A DNA stretch of 64,000 nucleotides from Bacillota bacterium (GTDB lineage Bacteria; Bacillota; Clostridia; Peptostreptococcales; Anaerovoracaceae). A program made the translations under genes and the position numbers. This document shows, in pieces, positions 49,021 through 57,393 of the stretch. Positions within the stretch are counted from its first letter, which is position 1. Each line of letters opens with the position of its first letter. Where the stretch lies: the NCBI GenBank assembly GCA_025361765.1, contig JANYJS010000026.1, positions 22,054 to 86,053 of the forward strand. The letters are read 5' to 3'. The notes under the pieces were generated by a model. The model was not told the origin of the DNA. It saw only the letters and a list, made by a program, of their open reading frames with translations, and made no database searches.

Positions 49021-50463
49021 TCACATAGTGATCAGTGCTGGCGCGATTGTAATCATAATTAGGACTAATAGCAATATCATTAGGGGGAGGACCAATTTTG
49101 TCTCTGCAAGTCTCCCTAGCTCCTCCGCTTTTTTCTTTCTATTGTGCCATAGTAAACTCCCCTCTGCTTCAAGCTTCTCAGCCAGCGTACTCCCCTTGTC
49201 TATATTATCAGAGACAATGGTTGCAAATCTCATTATCTCTTTAAGCCCACTGGCTTCAGCATAATTCTTTAGTTCTTGAGTGAGCGATGCATTCGTTGAT
49301 CGCATTCTTTCCTGCATTTTTGCAAGATCTTCATATAGAGGTTTTTTAAACTTATTCTCATTATAATAGTCATAATTCAAAGCTATTTTTTTTAAAGCGG
49401 TCGAAACAACTAACCCTGCACTTAAAAGCAGTACAAATTTGCTAATGAAATCCGGAAATTCTCGAATGATCGATTCTTGTCTTTTTTTAGCCAACTTTTC
49501 CGTTTTTGCATATCTTTGCACATATGTCATCGCAATTGATAGTAAGAATAATATTAAAAGTTGAGGCAAATAATCTTGAGTCTTATGGTACCAATTTAAA
49601 ATAGTACCCTGCCCATTTTCTGCTGGCAGATAAAGGGACCCTCTACCTGTGCTACCATCGAGTTTGTTTATGAGTTCATCTAAGCGAATATGCAGAAATT
49701 CTTTTATATAGCTCGAATCACTATTGTTTAAAACTTTTGTTTTGATTTCAGCGAGTTCTTTTACGTCTCCTAGAACTAACTCTGCAAACAGGCTAACCCT
49801 CGTCGTGTTTTCTACCATAAGTGAATTGACAAAGCCATCCTCCCTTATTATTTCAGGGTTGCTTGATTGCCATGTCAGTTCAATTCCTGTTTTCAAATCT
49901 TTCTTTTTAAGATCTAATGAACTTTTTATCTCATTTGTACTATTGTTGTCCGCTAGAATTATTTCAGGAAGTTTTGCTGCATATGCGTTAATAAGCTCTT
50001 GCTTTTGTAAAGTTGTTAGCTGCTTTGGATTAACATTTAGCACAATATCTTCAGATATCGATAAGTTTCCCTTTTCTATTATGACTTCTACCTGAACTTT
50101 ATCTTTTTGGCTCCCGAATTCAGGACGTTCTATTGTCTTAATAGCTTGCTGGTCTCCATAATTCTGAATCCCAACCAAAATGAACAAACAAGAGAAAATA
50201 AACCAAATGATTAAATATTTTTCCATATTGTTAATTTTGATATTTTGGATATGGTCACTAAGTTCTTGCTCTCCGATAAGGCCATGATTTGAACGTGCCA
50301 TCCTCAAAACATTTCCCGTTAGTTCCGCCGGCAAAATCTTTAGCATCAGAATCGCAAGCCCATGTTTACAGTTTGAATTTTTAAATGCCCAGTAATATAA
50401 AACGAATATAATAGCTAAATTTAAGCCACCCAGTATCAAATAAATCATCATTAACTGCCTCAA
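49021..50463 (-). CDS. TadC-like membrane platform protein with large extracytoplasmic insert
   Basis: The 480-residue protein has membrane helices at about 5-27 and 82-99, a large presumably external region (about 100-295), a helix at about 298-316, and a C-terminal T2SSF/TadC domain (about 325-480) ending in MILLLVLIMITIAPALI. The insert includes ELTWQSSNPEIIREDGFVN followed by a beta-rich stretch, which resembles bacterial Ig-like domains. Ordinary TadC proteins are about 300 residues, so the insert of roughly 190 residues is a real addition. It is 26 bases downstream of the tadB-like gene. Confidence 0.85.
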   Translation of the reverse strand: MRQLMMIYLILGGLNLAIIFVLYYWAFKNSNCKHGLAILMLKILPAELTGNVLRMARSNHGLIGEQELSDHIQNIKINNMEKYLIIWFIFSCLFILVGIQNYGDQQAIKTIERPEFGSQKDKVQVEVIIEKGNLSISEDIVLNVNPKQLTTLQKQELINAYAAKLPEIILADNNSTNEIKSSLDLKKKDLKTGIELTWQSSNPEIIREDGFVNSLMVENTTRVSLFAELVLGDVKELAEIKTKVLNNSDSSYIKEFLHIRLDELINKLDGSTGRGSLYLPAENGQGTILNWYHKTQDYLPQLLILFLLSIAMTYVQRYAKTEKLAKKRQESIIREFPDFISKFVLLLSAGLVVSTALKKIALNYDYYNENKFKKPLYEDLAKMQERMRSTNASLTQELKNYAEASGLKEIMRFATIVSDNIDKGSTLAEKLEAEGSLLWHNRKKKAEELGRLAETKLVLPLMILLLVLIMITIAPALITM

Positions 50464-50489
50464 ATCTCAAATTATAATTTAACAAAATC

Positions 50490-51260
50490 TCAAATTTCAA
50501 TTTCAGTAATTTTTGAAGTGATATAATATGCTACGGCAATGCCAAACAATGCTGTGGCCATCAGAACTCTTCCGATAGCAGTTTCATACATAACTGACAA
50601 ATAATCCGGCGAGGTAATTTCCAGGAATCCAATAACGAGAAATGGCAATCCTGTCAACAATTTTCCCTCAAATTTTTTCTGTGTTGTTAGCATTTGTATT
50701 TCTCTATGAATGCTGATTTTTTCCACAATTGAATCTGCCGCCTTAATAATGACGTGCTCCATATCACCGCCAGTAGATCTACAGGTGAAATAGATTTCAA
50801 CAAAGTTTGCAATGTCTTCAAGCCCCGTTCGCCTTGAAAAATCAAGCAATATTTGCTCTTCAGAATCCTTGCTTTCAAAAAAGCCCTGAGCAATTTTAAC
50901 AAGCTCTTGTACCATTAATCCGTCTTCTCCATATATTAGAATCATGTGATCTTTTGCATCGCTTAAGGCCTCTGGCAAATGTCTACCTGTAGCGATAGAA
51001 GAAGATACGGAGTAAAGCACATCCCTGAATTGATAATTCAATTCTCTTTTTCGATTTAGTGCTAATCTTGCTTCATGATACTTGCTCAGTATTGGCAATA
51101 TTAGTATAGACAAAACCGACACCAGCAAACTTTTAAAAAATAAATAGGATGCTAGCATGAGCAGTACCCCACTAATCAATGAGAATATTACTTTTTCTTT
51201 TGGCGGCATGCGGTAAGCATGGTTATTCTCTTCTAATGGGCGTGTTTTAATTTTGTTCAT
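50490..51260 (-). CDS. tadB: TadB-like type II/IV secretion platform protein
   Basis: This 256-residue protein has two N-terminal membrane helices (about 26-65), a cytoplasmic T2SSF domain (about 75-195, with EIYFTCRSTGGDMEHVI) and two C-terminal helices (about 200-250). It forms the inner-membrane platform on which the TadA ATPase acts. Its ATG overlaps the tadA-like stop by 4 bases. Confidence 0.88.
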   Translation of the reverse strand: MNKIKTRPLEENNHAYRMPPKEKVIFSLISGVLLMLASYLFFKSLLVSVLSILILPILSKYHEARLALNRKRELNYQFRDVLYSVSSSIATGRHLPEALSDAKDHMILIYGEDGLMVQELVKIAQGFFESKDSEEQILLDFSRRTGLEDIANFVEIYFTCRSTGGDMEHVIIKAADSIVEKISIHREIQMLTTQKKFEGKLLTGLPFLVIGFLEITSPDYLSVMYETAIGRVLMATALFGIAVAYYITSKITEIEI

Positions 51261-52519
51261 ATAGTCTTAAGCCCCTTCATCTCCAATTTTTCAATATTCT
51301 TTAATCTATTACCCGTAGATGTGAGCTTCCCAGTTTGCCAAATGTTTTCATTTTCCCTATTGATTTGATACTTAAACAAGGGGTTTAAAATAATCTGGCC
51401 GCTGTCATAGGCTTCAACTTCAGTAATTTCAAGCACATGTCTACTCTTATCGCTAAGCTTTCCTAAATGTACAATGATATCTATAGCTGAAGCAAGTTGG
51501 CTTCTAATAGCCTCGATAGGAAAATCTGCTGCAGTCAGAAACATCGTCTCAAGTCTACTCAGCATACCCGCCGGAGAATTTGCATGGCCTGTCGAAAGCG
51601 ATCCATCGTGACCTGTATTCATTGCCTGGATCATATCTAAAACTTCGCTGCCTCGAACTTCTCCAACTATTATGCGATCTGGTCTCATGCGTAGTGATGT
51701 TTTTATAAGTTGGCGGACAGTTATTTCGCCTTTTCCTTGCACATTCGCATTTTTAGTTTCCATGCGAACGATATTCTCGATTGCTGTGATTTGAAGTTCA
51801 GCTGAATCTTCAATCACAATGACACGCTCATCCTTCGGAATATAATTTGACAGAACATTAAGAAATGTGGTCTTCCCAGAGCTTGTCCCTCCCGAAACAA
51901 ATATATTGTAACCACCCTTTACGAGAATTTTCAAGAATTCTGCTGCCTCAGATGATATGGAATCATTTTTGATGAGATCGTCCATGCTGATTTGATTTTG
52001 CGGAAATTTCCTTATCGTTAATATTGGGCCGTTAATCGCTATATTCTTATAAATAGCATTGATCCTTGATCCATCTTCCAGTCTCGCATCAACAATCGGA
52101 TTTAATTCATTAATCTCTCTATGTACTTTTCCAGCAATTCTTCGTATTATTTCTTCAAGTTGTTCTCTGCTTTCAAATCTGATATCTGATTTTTCGAGTT
52201 TACCATTCTTTTCAATAAATATATGATCGATGCCATTAACCATGATTTCATTGACCTGGTTGTCTTCAGCCAGCGGTTGTAATATATCAAGTTCCATTCT
52301 AGTGGCATTGAACACGGAATCAATGGTGTTTTTTTTTGCTTTATAGCTCAACATAATCAGTCTTTTATCGCTTAGAATATAATCTTCAATAAGCATCAGT
52401 ATGTCTTCATCAGCTGTCTTAAGTTGCGTTTCGGTAATGATTTTTCGGATCTCTGCTATGATCTCCTTCGTGTATGTTTCCCTGGAATCAAGCTTGTCAC
52501 CGCCATTAAAGCCTTTCAT
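51257..52519 (-). CDS. tadA: TadA/CpaF-family secretion ATPase
   Basis: This 420-residue hexameric ATPase powers assembly. Walker A is SGGTSSGKTTFLN, the Asp box is VIVIEDSAELQI, Walker B is RPDRIIVGEVRGSEV and the His box is GSLSTGHANS. An N-terminal all-helical domain precedes (about 1-90), and LADENQ-type N-terminal subdomain motifs (LQPLAEDNQVNEIMVNG) are present. It is 8 bases downstream of the TadZ-like gene. Confidence 0.95.
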   Translation of the reverse strand: MKGFNGGDKLDSRETYTKEIIAEIRKIITETQLKTADEDILMLIEDYILSDKRLIMLSYKAKKNTIDSVFNATRMELDILQPLAEDNQVNEIMVNGIDHIFIEKNGKLEKSDIRFESREQLEEIIRRIAGKVHREINELNPIVDARLEDGSRINAIYKNIAINGPILTIRKFPQNQISMDDLIKNDSISSEAAEFLKILVKGGYNIFVSGGTSSGKTTFLNVLSNYIPKDERVIVIEDSAELQITAIENIVRMETKNANVQGKGEITVRQLIKTSLRMRPDRIIVGEVRGSEVLDMIQAMNTGHDGSLSTGHANSPAGMLSRLETMFLTAADFPIEAIRSQLASAIDIIVHLGKLSDKSRHVLEITEVEAYDSGQIILNPLFKYQINRENENIWQTGKLTSTGNRLKNIEKLEMKGLKTI

Positions 52520-52527
52520 TATTAAAT

Positions 52528-53625
52528 TTACCTCTCTAAAATATAATCTTTTATTAATCTGACTCCTGAACCAAATGCACTTGATATCGACAGTTCCATG
52601 ATATCGTCAGACTCATAAAAGCTATTACTGTCAGCTTCAATAAAAAAGCTTTCATGGTCATCCTCGGGTATGATCGCTGCAAAATTATAGATGTTTTTAT
52701 ACTCGATAATTTTTAATTCCTCTAATAAATAATTAAAATATCTTGTAAATGAAACAGTCCTAATTTTAGAGACTAAATCGACACCATGAACAAGGAAAAT
52801 TTCTTTGCATTGTTGTAACAGGTGCTGGCTGCCTAAGTTCAAATCGTTGTTAAAATCGATTATTATATAGTCGAAGTTCCCATTCTCGTAAATATACTGA
52901 ATAAAGAACTCTAATTCTTCAACATTAAGTGTATTGATCTCGTTTATTCCTATACCAGCATAAAATACGTAAACACCATAAGAATCTCTAAACATAAAAC
53001 TCTCCGGTGGAACAATCTGTTTCTTTTCAGATCCCTTAAATATGTAATATAAAAAATCAGAAATTGTCCTATTTGGTTTATGCGCCTCACGAAAATGCGC
53101 TAAAGAGCAATCAAAATTATCCATACAAATGTATAGGACTTTTTTCCCATTGAACTTAGACAATAATCTTGCTAAAGCTATGGCGATTACAGTTTTGCCG
53201 CTCCTTGAGGCTCCACTAATCAGACCAATTAGCCATGTTTTTTTATCTCTGCGAATAAGTTTCCCTTTCCCTGATAAAAGCACATAGATATATCTGATTT
53301 CTTTGGCAATTTCCGGAGCTGGCATATATTTGTAAATCCTATCAGGTATCGTGTTATTAAGGTGTTGTTTGTCGCCGAATCGGTCTGCTGAGATTGAATC
53401 TTCGGTTAAAAAAACTTTCCATTTTGCTTTTACATCATTTTTTTTATCCTCCATAAGAGCATGGTCAATTAAAGCCAGATGAAATTCCTCAGGTTTTTCG
53501 CGTTCTGAAATAGTGGTATCTGCTACACAAACTTCAAAATCTTGGCTTTCAAATGATAAATATTTACCTAGCGCTTCAGCATAGGCTAAATCCTGATCAA
53601 TGATTGCTACTTTAATTTTGTCCAT
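52528..53625 (-). CDS. TadZ/CpaE-like ATPase with receiver-like N-terminus
   Basis: This protein has 365 residues from the ATG at 53625 (GAGGAA upstream); a TTG two codons earlier is less likely. Residues 3-110 look like a response-regulator receiver (D10, D12, D54). Residues about 130-365 form a ParA/MinD-like domain. The P-loop is GASRSGKT (138-145), where the signature lysine of MinD-type Walker A is replaced by Ala. Such proteins place the tad apparatus at a cell pole or focus. It is the first gene of the locus and is divergent from a sigma factor gene. Confidence 0.85.
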   Translation of the reverse strand: MDKIKVAIIDQDLAYAEALGKYLSFESQDFEVCVADTTISEREKPEEFHLALIDHALMEDKKNDVKAKWKVFLTEDSISADRFGDKQHLNNTIPDRIYKYMPAPEIAKEIRYIYVLLSGKGKLIRRDKKTWLIGLISGASRSGKTVIAIALARLLSKFNGKKVLYICMDNFDCSLAHFREAHKPNRTISDFLYYIFKGSEKKQIVPPESFMFRDSYGVYVFYAGIGINEINTLNVEELEFFIQYIYENGNFDYIIIDFNNDLNLGSQHLLQQCKEIFLVHGVDLVSKIRTVSFTRYFNYLLEELKIIEYKNIYNFAAIIPEDDHESFFIEADSNSFYESDDIMELSISSAFGSGVRLIKDYILER

Positions 53626-53687
53626 AACCAATTCCTCAATGCATTTCTTACAGATTTCTTGTTTCGCATATGATAATTTATGATTTA

Positions 53688-53716
53688 ATGATAGAGTATC
53701 GTTATGATTTGTACAA
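53688..53716 (-). promoter_or_regulatory. Possible promoter of the tad-like operon
   Basis: On the minus strand TTGTAC, a 17-base spacer and TATCAT lie about 65 bases upstream of the TadZ-like start. The match is moderate. Confidence 0.4.
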
Positions 53717-53780
53717 CTTCCTAGAAACGACTCTTTTCGACTCTGCTCTCTTTCATTATTATTTCAGCCAAAATAGGCGA

Positions 53781-53814
53781 AATTAATATTAGGCTAATAT
53801 TAGGCTAATATTAA
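53781..53814. repeat. AATATTAGGCT direct repeat in the tad/sigma intergenic region
   Basis: The 11-base unit AATATTAGGCT occurs twice in tandem and a third time in part (AATATTA). One unit is one turn of the helix. It sits in the 295-base gap between divergent genes, so it could be a regulator array or simple slippage. I see nothing else firm in this gap apart from the weak promoter at 53688. Confidence 0.8.
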
Positions 53815-53919
53815 ATAAATGGTATCAAAATTAAATTATAATGAGAATCGTATTAGCCTTTTTTATAGTTGATAAAGATGATATTATGATACTAGAGTTT
53901 TAATTTAAGGAGCCACTTA

Positions 53920-54624
53920 ATGGAATTCAAACAATCTGATATCATGCAGGAAAAAGTTGAGACGTTTTTAAAAAATCCTTCAGATGAAGCTTTAAAAGAA
54001 ATTCTTTTGGCTTCAGAAGGACTCATTTATCATTTTGCCAGGCTTTACGGTGGCGGTTTTTGTATTGACGACTTGTTTCAGGCGGGATGTGAAGGCATCA
54101 TCAAAGCACTTAAATCCTATGACCAATCCAGAGGCATTCGCTTCGTGACTTATGCCTCTCATGGCATTATGGGAGAAATAAGGCACTATGTCAGAAAAGA
54201 AAGGCGCTATTATTATCCAGCCTATCTCGACAATTACCTTGAAAAGGCCTATGACTATATAGAAGATGAATTTAATCAAAACGAAGAAATGCTTTCCGAT
54301 GAACAAATTGCTGAAAAGCTGAACCTATCAGCTAACTCCCTTCTGCCTGTTATGTCCGCTGGACTTGTGCATCTTAATCATCTTGATTTATCGCAGATTA
54401 AAGCAAAAAGCTATGAACATTTCAGTTTGCCAATTGAAGACAAATTGTTTATTACACAATTACTTTACAAACTCACAAAAATTCAAAAGGATGTTATCGA
54501 AATGGTTTTTTATAAAGACATGACTCAAGAAGAAGTCGCAAAAGAGCTTGGCATTACGCAAAAACAAGTGTCAAGAATAAAAGAAAAAAGCCTATTAAAA
54601 ATGAGAGAAATCATTAATAAATAG
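53920..54624 (+). CDS. Alternative sigma-70 family factor (SigB/SigF/SigG-like)
   Basis: This 234-residue group 3 sigma factor has region 2 at about 25-100, with DDLFQAGCEGIIKALKSYDQSRG and FVTYASHGIMGEIRHYVRKER, the latter resembling sporulation and stress sigma factors. Region 4 has a helix-turn-helix (MTQEEVAKELGITQKQVSRIKEKSL, about 195-220). Region 3 is present but divergent. No anti-sigma gene is adjacent. Being divergent from the tad-like operon, it is a candidate regulator of that operon, which is inference. AAGGAG precedes the start. Confidence 0.9.
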   Translation: MEFKQSDIMQEKVETFLKNPSDEALKEILLASEGLIYHFARLYGGGFCIDDLFQAGCEGIIKALKSYDQSRGIRFVTYASHGIMGEIRHYVRKERRYYYPAYLDNYLEKAYDYIEDEFNQNEEMLSDEQIAEKLNLSANSLLPVMSAGLVHLNHLDLSQIKAKSYEHFSLPIEDKLFITQLLYKLTKIQKDVIEMVFYKDMTQEEVAKELGITQKQVSRIKEKSLLKMREIINK

Positions 54625-54673
54625 ACTTTTACTTATTTAAATTATCATTTGCCAAAGACACATCAGATGTCAG

Positions 54674-56068
54674 TCAACGCCATCCATCATAAGCGGCGCC
54701 ATAAGCCTTTCCGGGCACAAATCTTCCCTGACCCATTTCTCCAATGTACTTGCCTTTTTCAACAATCATATTGCCCCTTAGAAAAACTGATTCTGCTCTG
54801 CCCTTTTGTTCAAATCCCTCAAAAGGACAATAGTCTACGCCCTCTAAATTATTTTTTACACTAATTACTCCTCTATAGCTTGGATTGAAAAGCACGATAT
54901 CTGCGTCATATCCAACACCAATCGATCCTTTATGCTCAAGGCCATTTATTTTAGCCGGCATAGTGGCGAATAAATCCACAAAACGTTGTTTAGAAATTTT
55001 CCCTGCGCAAACGCCATAAGTCCATAAAATGTTCATTCTGTTCTGAAGGCTGGGTGCTCCGTTAGGTATGTTCATAAATGAATCTATGCCCATGTGTTTT
55101 TGATCAATCCAGTCAAAACCGCAGTGATCTGAACTCACTGCATTCAGCCATTTCTTTTCAATCGCTTCCCATAGCGCCGCTCTATGCTCTTCTGTCCTAA
55201 GTGCCGGTGAGCAGACATATTTAGCGCCCTCAAAATCGGGCCTCGCAAGATCACTTTCATCGAGCACGAGATAATGGGAGCATGTTTCGCCAAAGACCGG
55301 AAGCCCTTTGTCATATGAATCTCTTATTATTTCCATGGCTTCTTTGCAGGATACATGAACAACATAAAGAGGTGCTCCCGCTAATTTAGACAAATATATT
55401 GCTCTTTGCGTTGCCTCCGCTTCAACTACAGGAGGTCTTGATACAGCATGATAATAGGGGGCCGTTTTGCCTTCGCTAATCAGTTTTTTGCTTAGAACGT
55501 CAATCATTTCAGCATTTTCAGCATGGACCATGATCGTTATCCCAGCTTCCTTACCTTTTATCAAGGCTTTAAGGACGGTATCATCATCCGCATGAAAAAA
55601 CATGCCTTTATATGCCATGAAAAGCTTCATAGTTGGATAGCCCGCTTCTGCTAGCTTCGGTATTTCTTCTATGACTTCATCCCTTGGATCCGTCATAATA
55701 CTATGAAAGCAGTAGTCGACCATGGCAATCCCATCCACTTCTTTTTTCCTATAATCCTCTATAGATGACACAAGCCCCTTACCCGGTTCCTGATTAACAA
55801 ATTCTATCAGCGTCGTAGTTCCACCAACTGCCGCAGCATTTGAGGTTTCAAAACCCCTCACTTTGCTTCCCTTATAGTTAAATGAAAAATGGACATGTTG
55901 ATCAACGCCTCCTGGAATAACGTACATACCCTCCGCATCAATAATTCGATCCGCATCCTGGTTTAGACTTTGACCAATAGCTACAATTTTTTCTCCTTCG
56001 ATTAACAGATCTGCAACAAACTCATCATTGGAAGTCAATATTTTACCATTTCTAATTAGCGTTGGCAC
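54674..56068 (-). CDS. Dihydropyrimidinase / hydantoinase family amidohydrolase
   Basis: This cyclic amidohydrolase opens dihydropyrimidine or hydantoin rings. Metal ligands are visible as GGVDQHVHF, the carboxylated lysine region MKLFMAYKG, MVHAENAEM, VVHVSCKEAM and the Asp in AVSSDHCGFDW. I start it at the GTG at 56068 (464 residues; VPTLIRNGKILTS matches the family N-terminus). The longer frame to 56122 overlaps pdp. Linkage to pdp and deoB suggests reductive uracil/thymine breakdown, but no dihydropyrimidine dehydrogenase is in the window. A hydantoinase role is possible. Confidence 0.88.
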   Translation of the reverse strand: MPTLIRNGKILTSNDEFVADLLIEGEKIVAIGQSLNQDADRIIDAEGMYVIPGGVDQHVHFSFNYKGSKVRGFETSNAAAVGGTTTLIEFVNQEPGKGLVSSIEDYRKKEVDGIAMVDYCFHSIMTDPRDEVIEEIPKLAEAGYPTMKLFMAYKGMFFHADDDTVLKALIKGKEAGITIMVHAENAEMIDVLSKKLISEGKTAPYYHAVSRPPVVEAEATQRAIYLSKLAGAPLYVVHVSCKEAMEIIRDSYDKGLPVFGETCSHYLVLDESDLARPDFEGAKYVCSPALRTEEHRAALWEAIEKKWLNAVSSDHCGFDWIDQKHMGIDSFMNIPNGAPSLQNRMNILWTYGVCAGKISKQRFVDLFATMPAKINGLEHKGSIGVGYDADIVLFNPSYRGVISVKNNLEGVDYCPFEGFEQKGRAESVFLRGNMIVEKGKYIGEMGQGRFVPGKAYGAAYDGWR

Positions 56069-56084
56069 CCCGAACACCCCGTCT

Positions 56085-57389
56085 CTACAAAATAATTTTT
56101 TTGAATAGCATTGGCTTTTCAACTGATTCAGAACTTATCGCAAAGCCAGTTATTGCAATATCATAAGCAGTTTGAATCTTTGCTTGGTCATTTGCTGCTA
56201 ACGTGGCTAAAACCTCTCCCTTAACAACAGAGTCACCGACCTTTTTATTCAGAATAATTCCTGCCGAAAGATCCAACAAATCTTCTTTCTTTTCTCTGCC
56301 AGCTCCAGAATGTAGGGATGCACTTCCAATTACCCTAGCGTCTATGCTTTTAATAAATCCGCTTTCTAAGGCTAAAATATGCTTTGACAAACTCGCCTGT
56401 GGAAATAACGCATAATCTTTAGTGACTTCCGGATTTCCGCCCTGTCCTTCTACAAACTCTCTGAATTTTTCTAGACCTGCTCCTGAATGCAATTTATCAA
56501 GCACCATTTCATAACCCTCTTCTGGGGATTTTGCACGATGTCCTAAAAAGACCATATAAGCCGCCAGTTTTAAAGAAAGTTCAGTGATATCAGTTGGGCC
56601 CTCATTTTTTAAGGTCTCAATAGCTTCAATCACCTCGAGGGCATTTCCCACCGTCAATCCTAAAGGTTGACTCATATCTGTCACAAAAGCAACCATATTT
56701 TTCCCAGCCGTCTTGCCAATGTCTACCATCCATTTTCCCAATTCTGTGGCTTCTTCTAAGGTTTCCATAAAAGCCCCATTGCCACATTTCACATCAAGTA
56801 AGATTGCATCGCTGCCTGAAGCCAGCTTCTTACTCATAATACTTGATGTTATTAGCCCTATACTATCAACAGTAGCTGTAACATCCCTCAAGGCATACAG
56901 TTTCTTGTCTGCCGTTGCGATATGTGCGGTCTGACCAATAACAGCAAGTCCAACCCTATTAACCAAACTGATAAATTCTGCTGCTTCAAATGAGGTTCTA
57001 AATCCAGGGATGGACTCCATTTTATCAACAGTCCCTCCAGTAAATCCAAGTCCTCTTCCTGACATTTTAGCAACAGGAACACCGCAAGCCGCAGCAAGTG
57101 GTCCCACAATAAGCGTGGTTTTATCCCCAACACCCCCAGTACTGTGTTTATCAACTTTAATACCAGCTATTTTGGATAAATCAATAACATCCCCTGACCG
57201 TTTCATGGCATCGGTCAATAAGAAAGTTTCATACTTTGTTAGACCCTTAAAGAATATCGCCATTAAAAGCGCAGAAGCTTGATAGTCCGGAATTTGGCCC
57301 TTAGAAAAATCTTCAATGAAGAAGTCAATCTCCTCTTTCGATAAAATTTCTCCCTCTCTTTTTTTCAGTATGATATCATACATATTCAT
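56085..57389 (-). CDS. pdp: Pyrimidine-nucleoside phosphorylase
   Basis: This enzyme cleaves uridine, deoxyuridine and thymidine with phosphate to the free base and (deoxy)ribose 1-phosphate. The 434-residue protein has the signature KVDKHSTGGVGDKTTL, followed by MSGRGLGFTGGTVDK. Length is normal for the Pdp/DeoA family. It lies 4 bases downstream of deoB, which converts its sugar phosphate product. Confidence 0.96.
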   Translation of the reverse strand: MNMYDIILKKREGEILSKEEIDFFIEDFSKGQIPDYQASALLMAIFFKGLTKYETFLLTDAMKRSGDVIDLSKIAGIKVDKHSTGGVGDKTTLIVGPLAAACGVPVAKMSGRGLGFTGGTVDKMESIPGFRTSFEAAEFISLVNRVGLAVIGQTAHIATADKKLYALRDVTATVDSIGLITSSIMSKKLASGSDAILLDVKCGNGAFMETLEEATELGKWMVDIGKTAGKNMVAFVTDMSQPLGLTVGNALEVIEAIETLKNEGPTDITELSLKLAAYMVFLGHRAKSPEEGYEMVLDKLHSGAGLEKFREFVEGQGGNPEVTKDYALFPQASLSKHILALESGFIKSIDARVIGSASLHSGAGREKKEDLLDLSAGIILNKKVGDSVVKGEVLATLAANDQAKIQTAYDIAITGFAISSESVEKPMLFKKIIL

Positions 57390-57393
57390 TAAT

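Noticed and set aside
53840..53858. Fur-box-like sequence TGAGAATCGTATTAG upstream of the sigma factor
   Set aside because: The second half does not match the 7-1-7 consensus.
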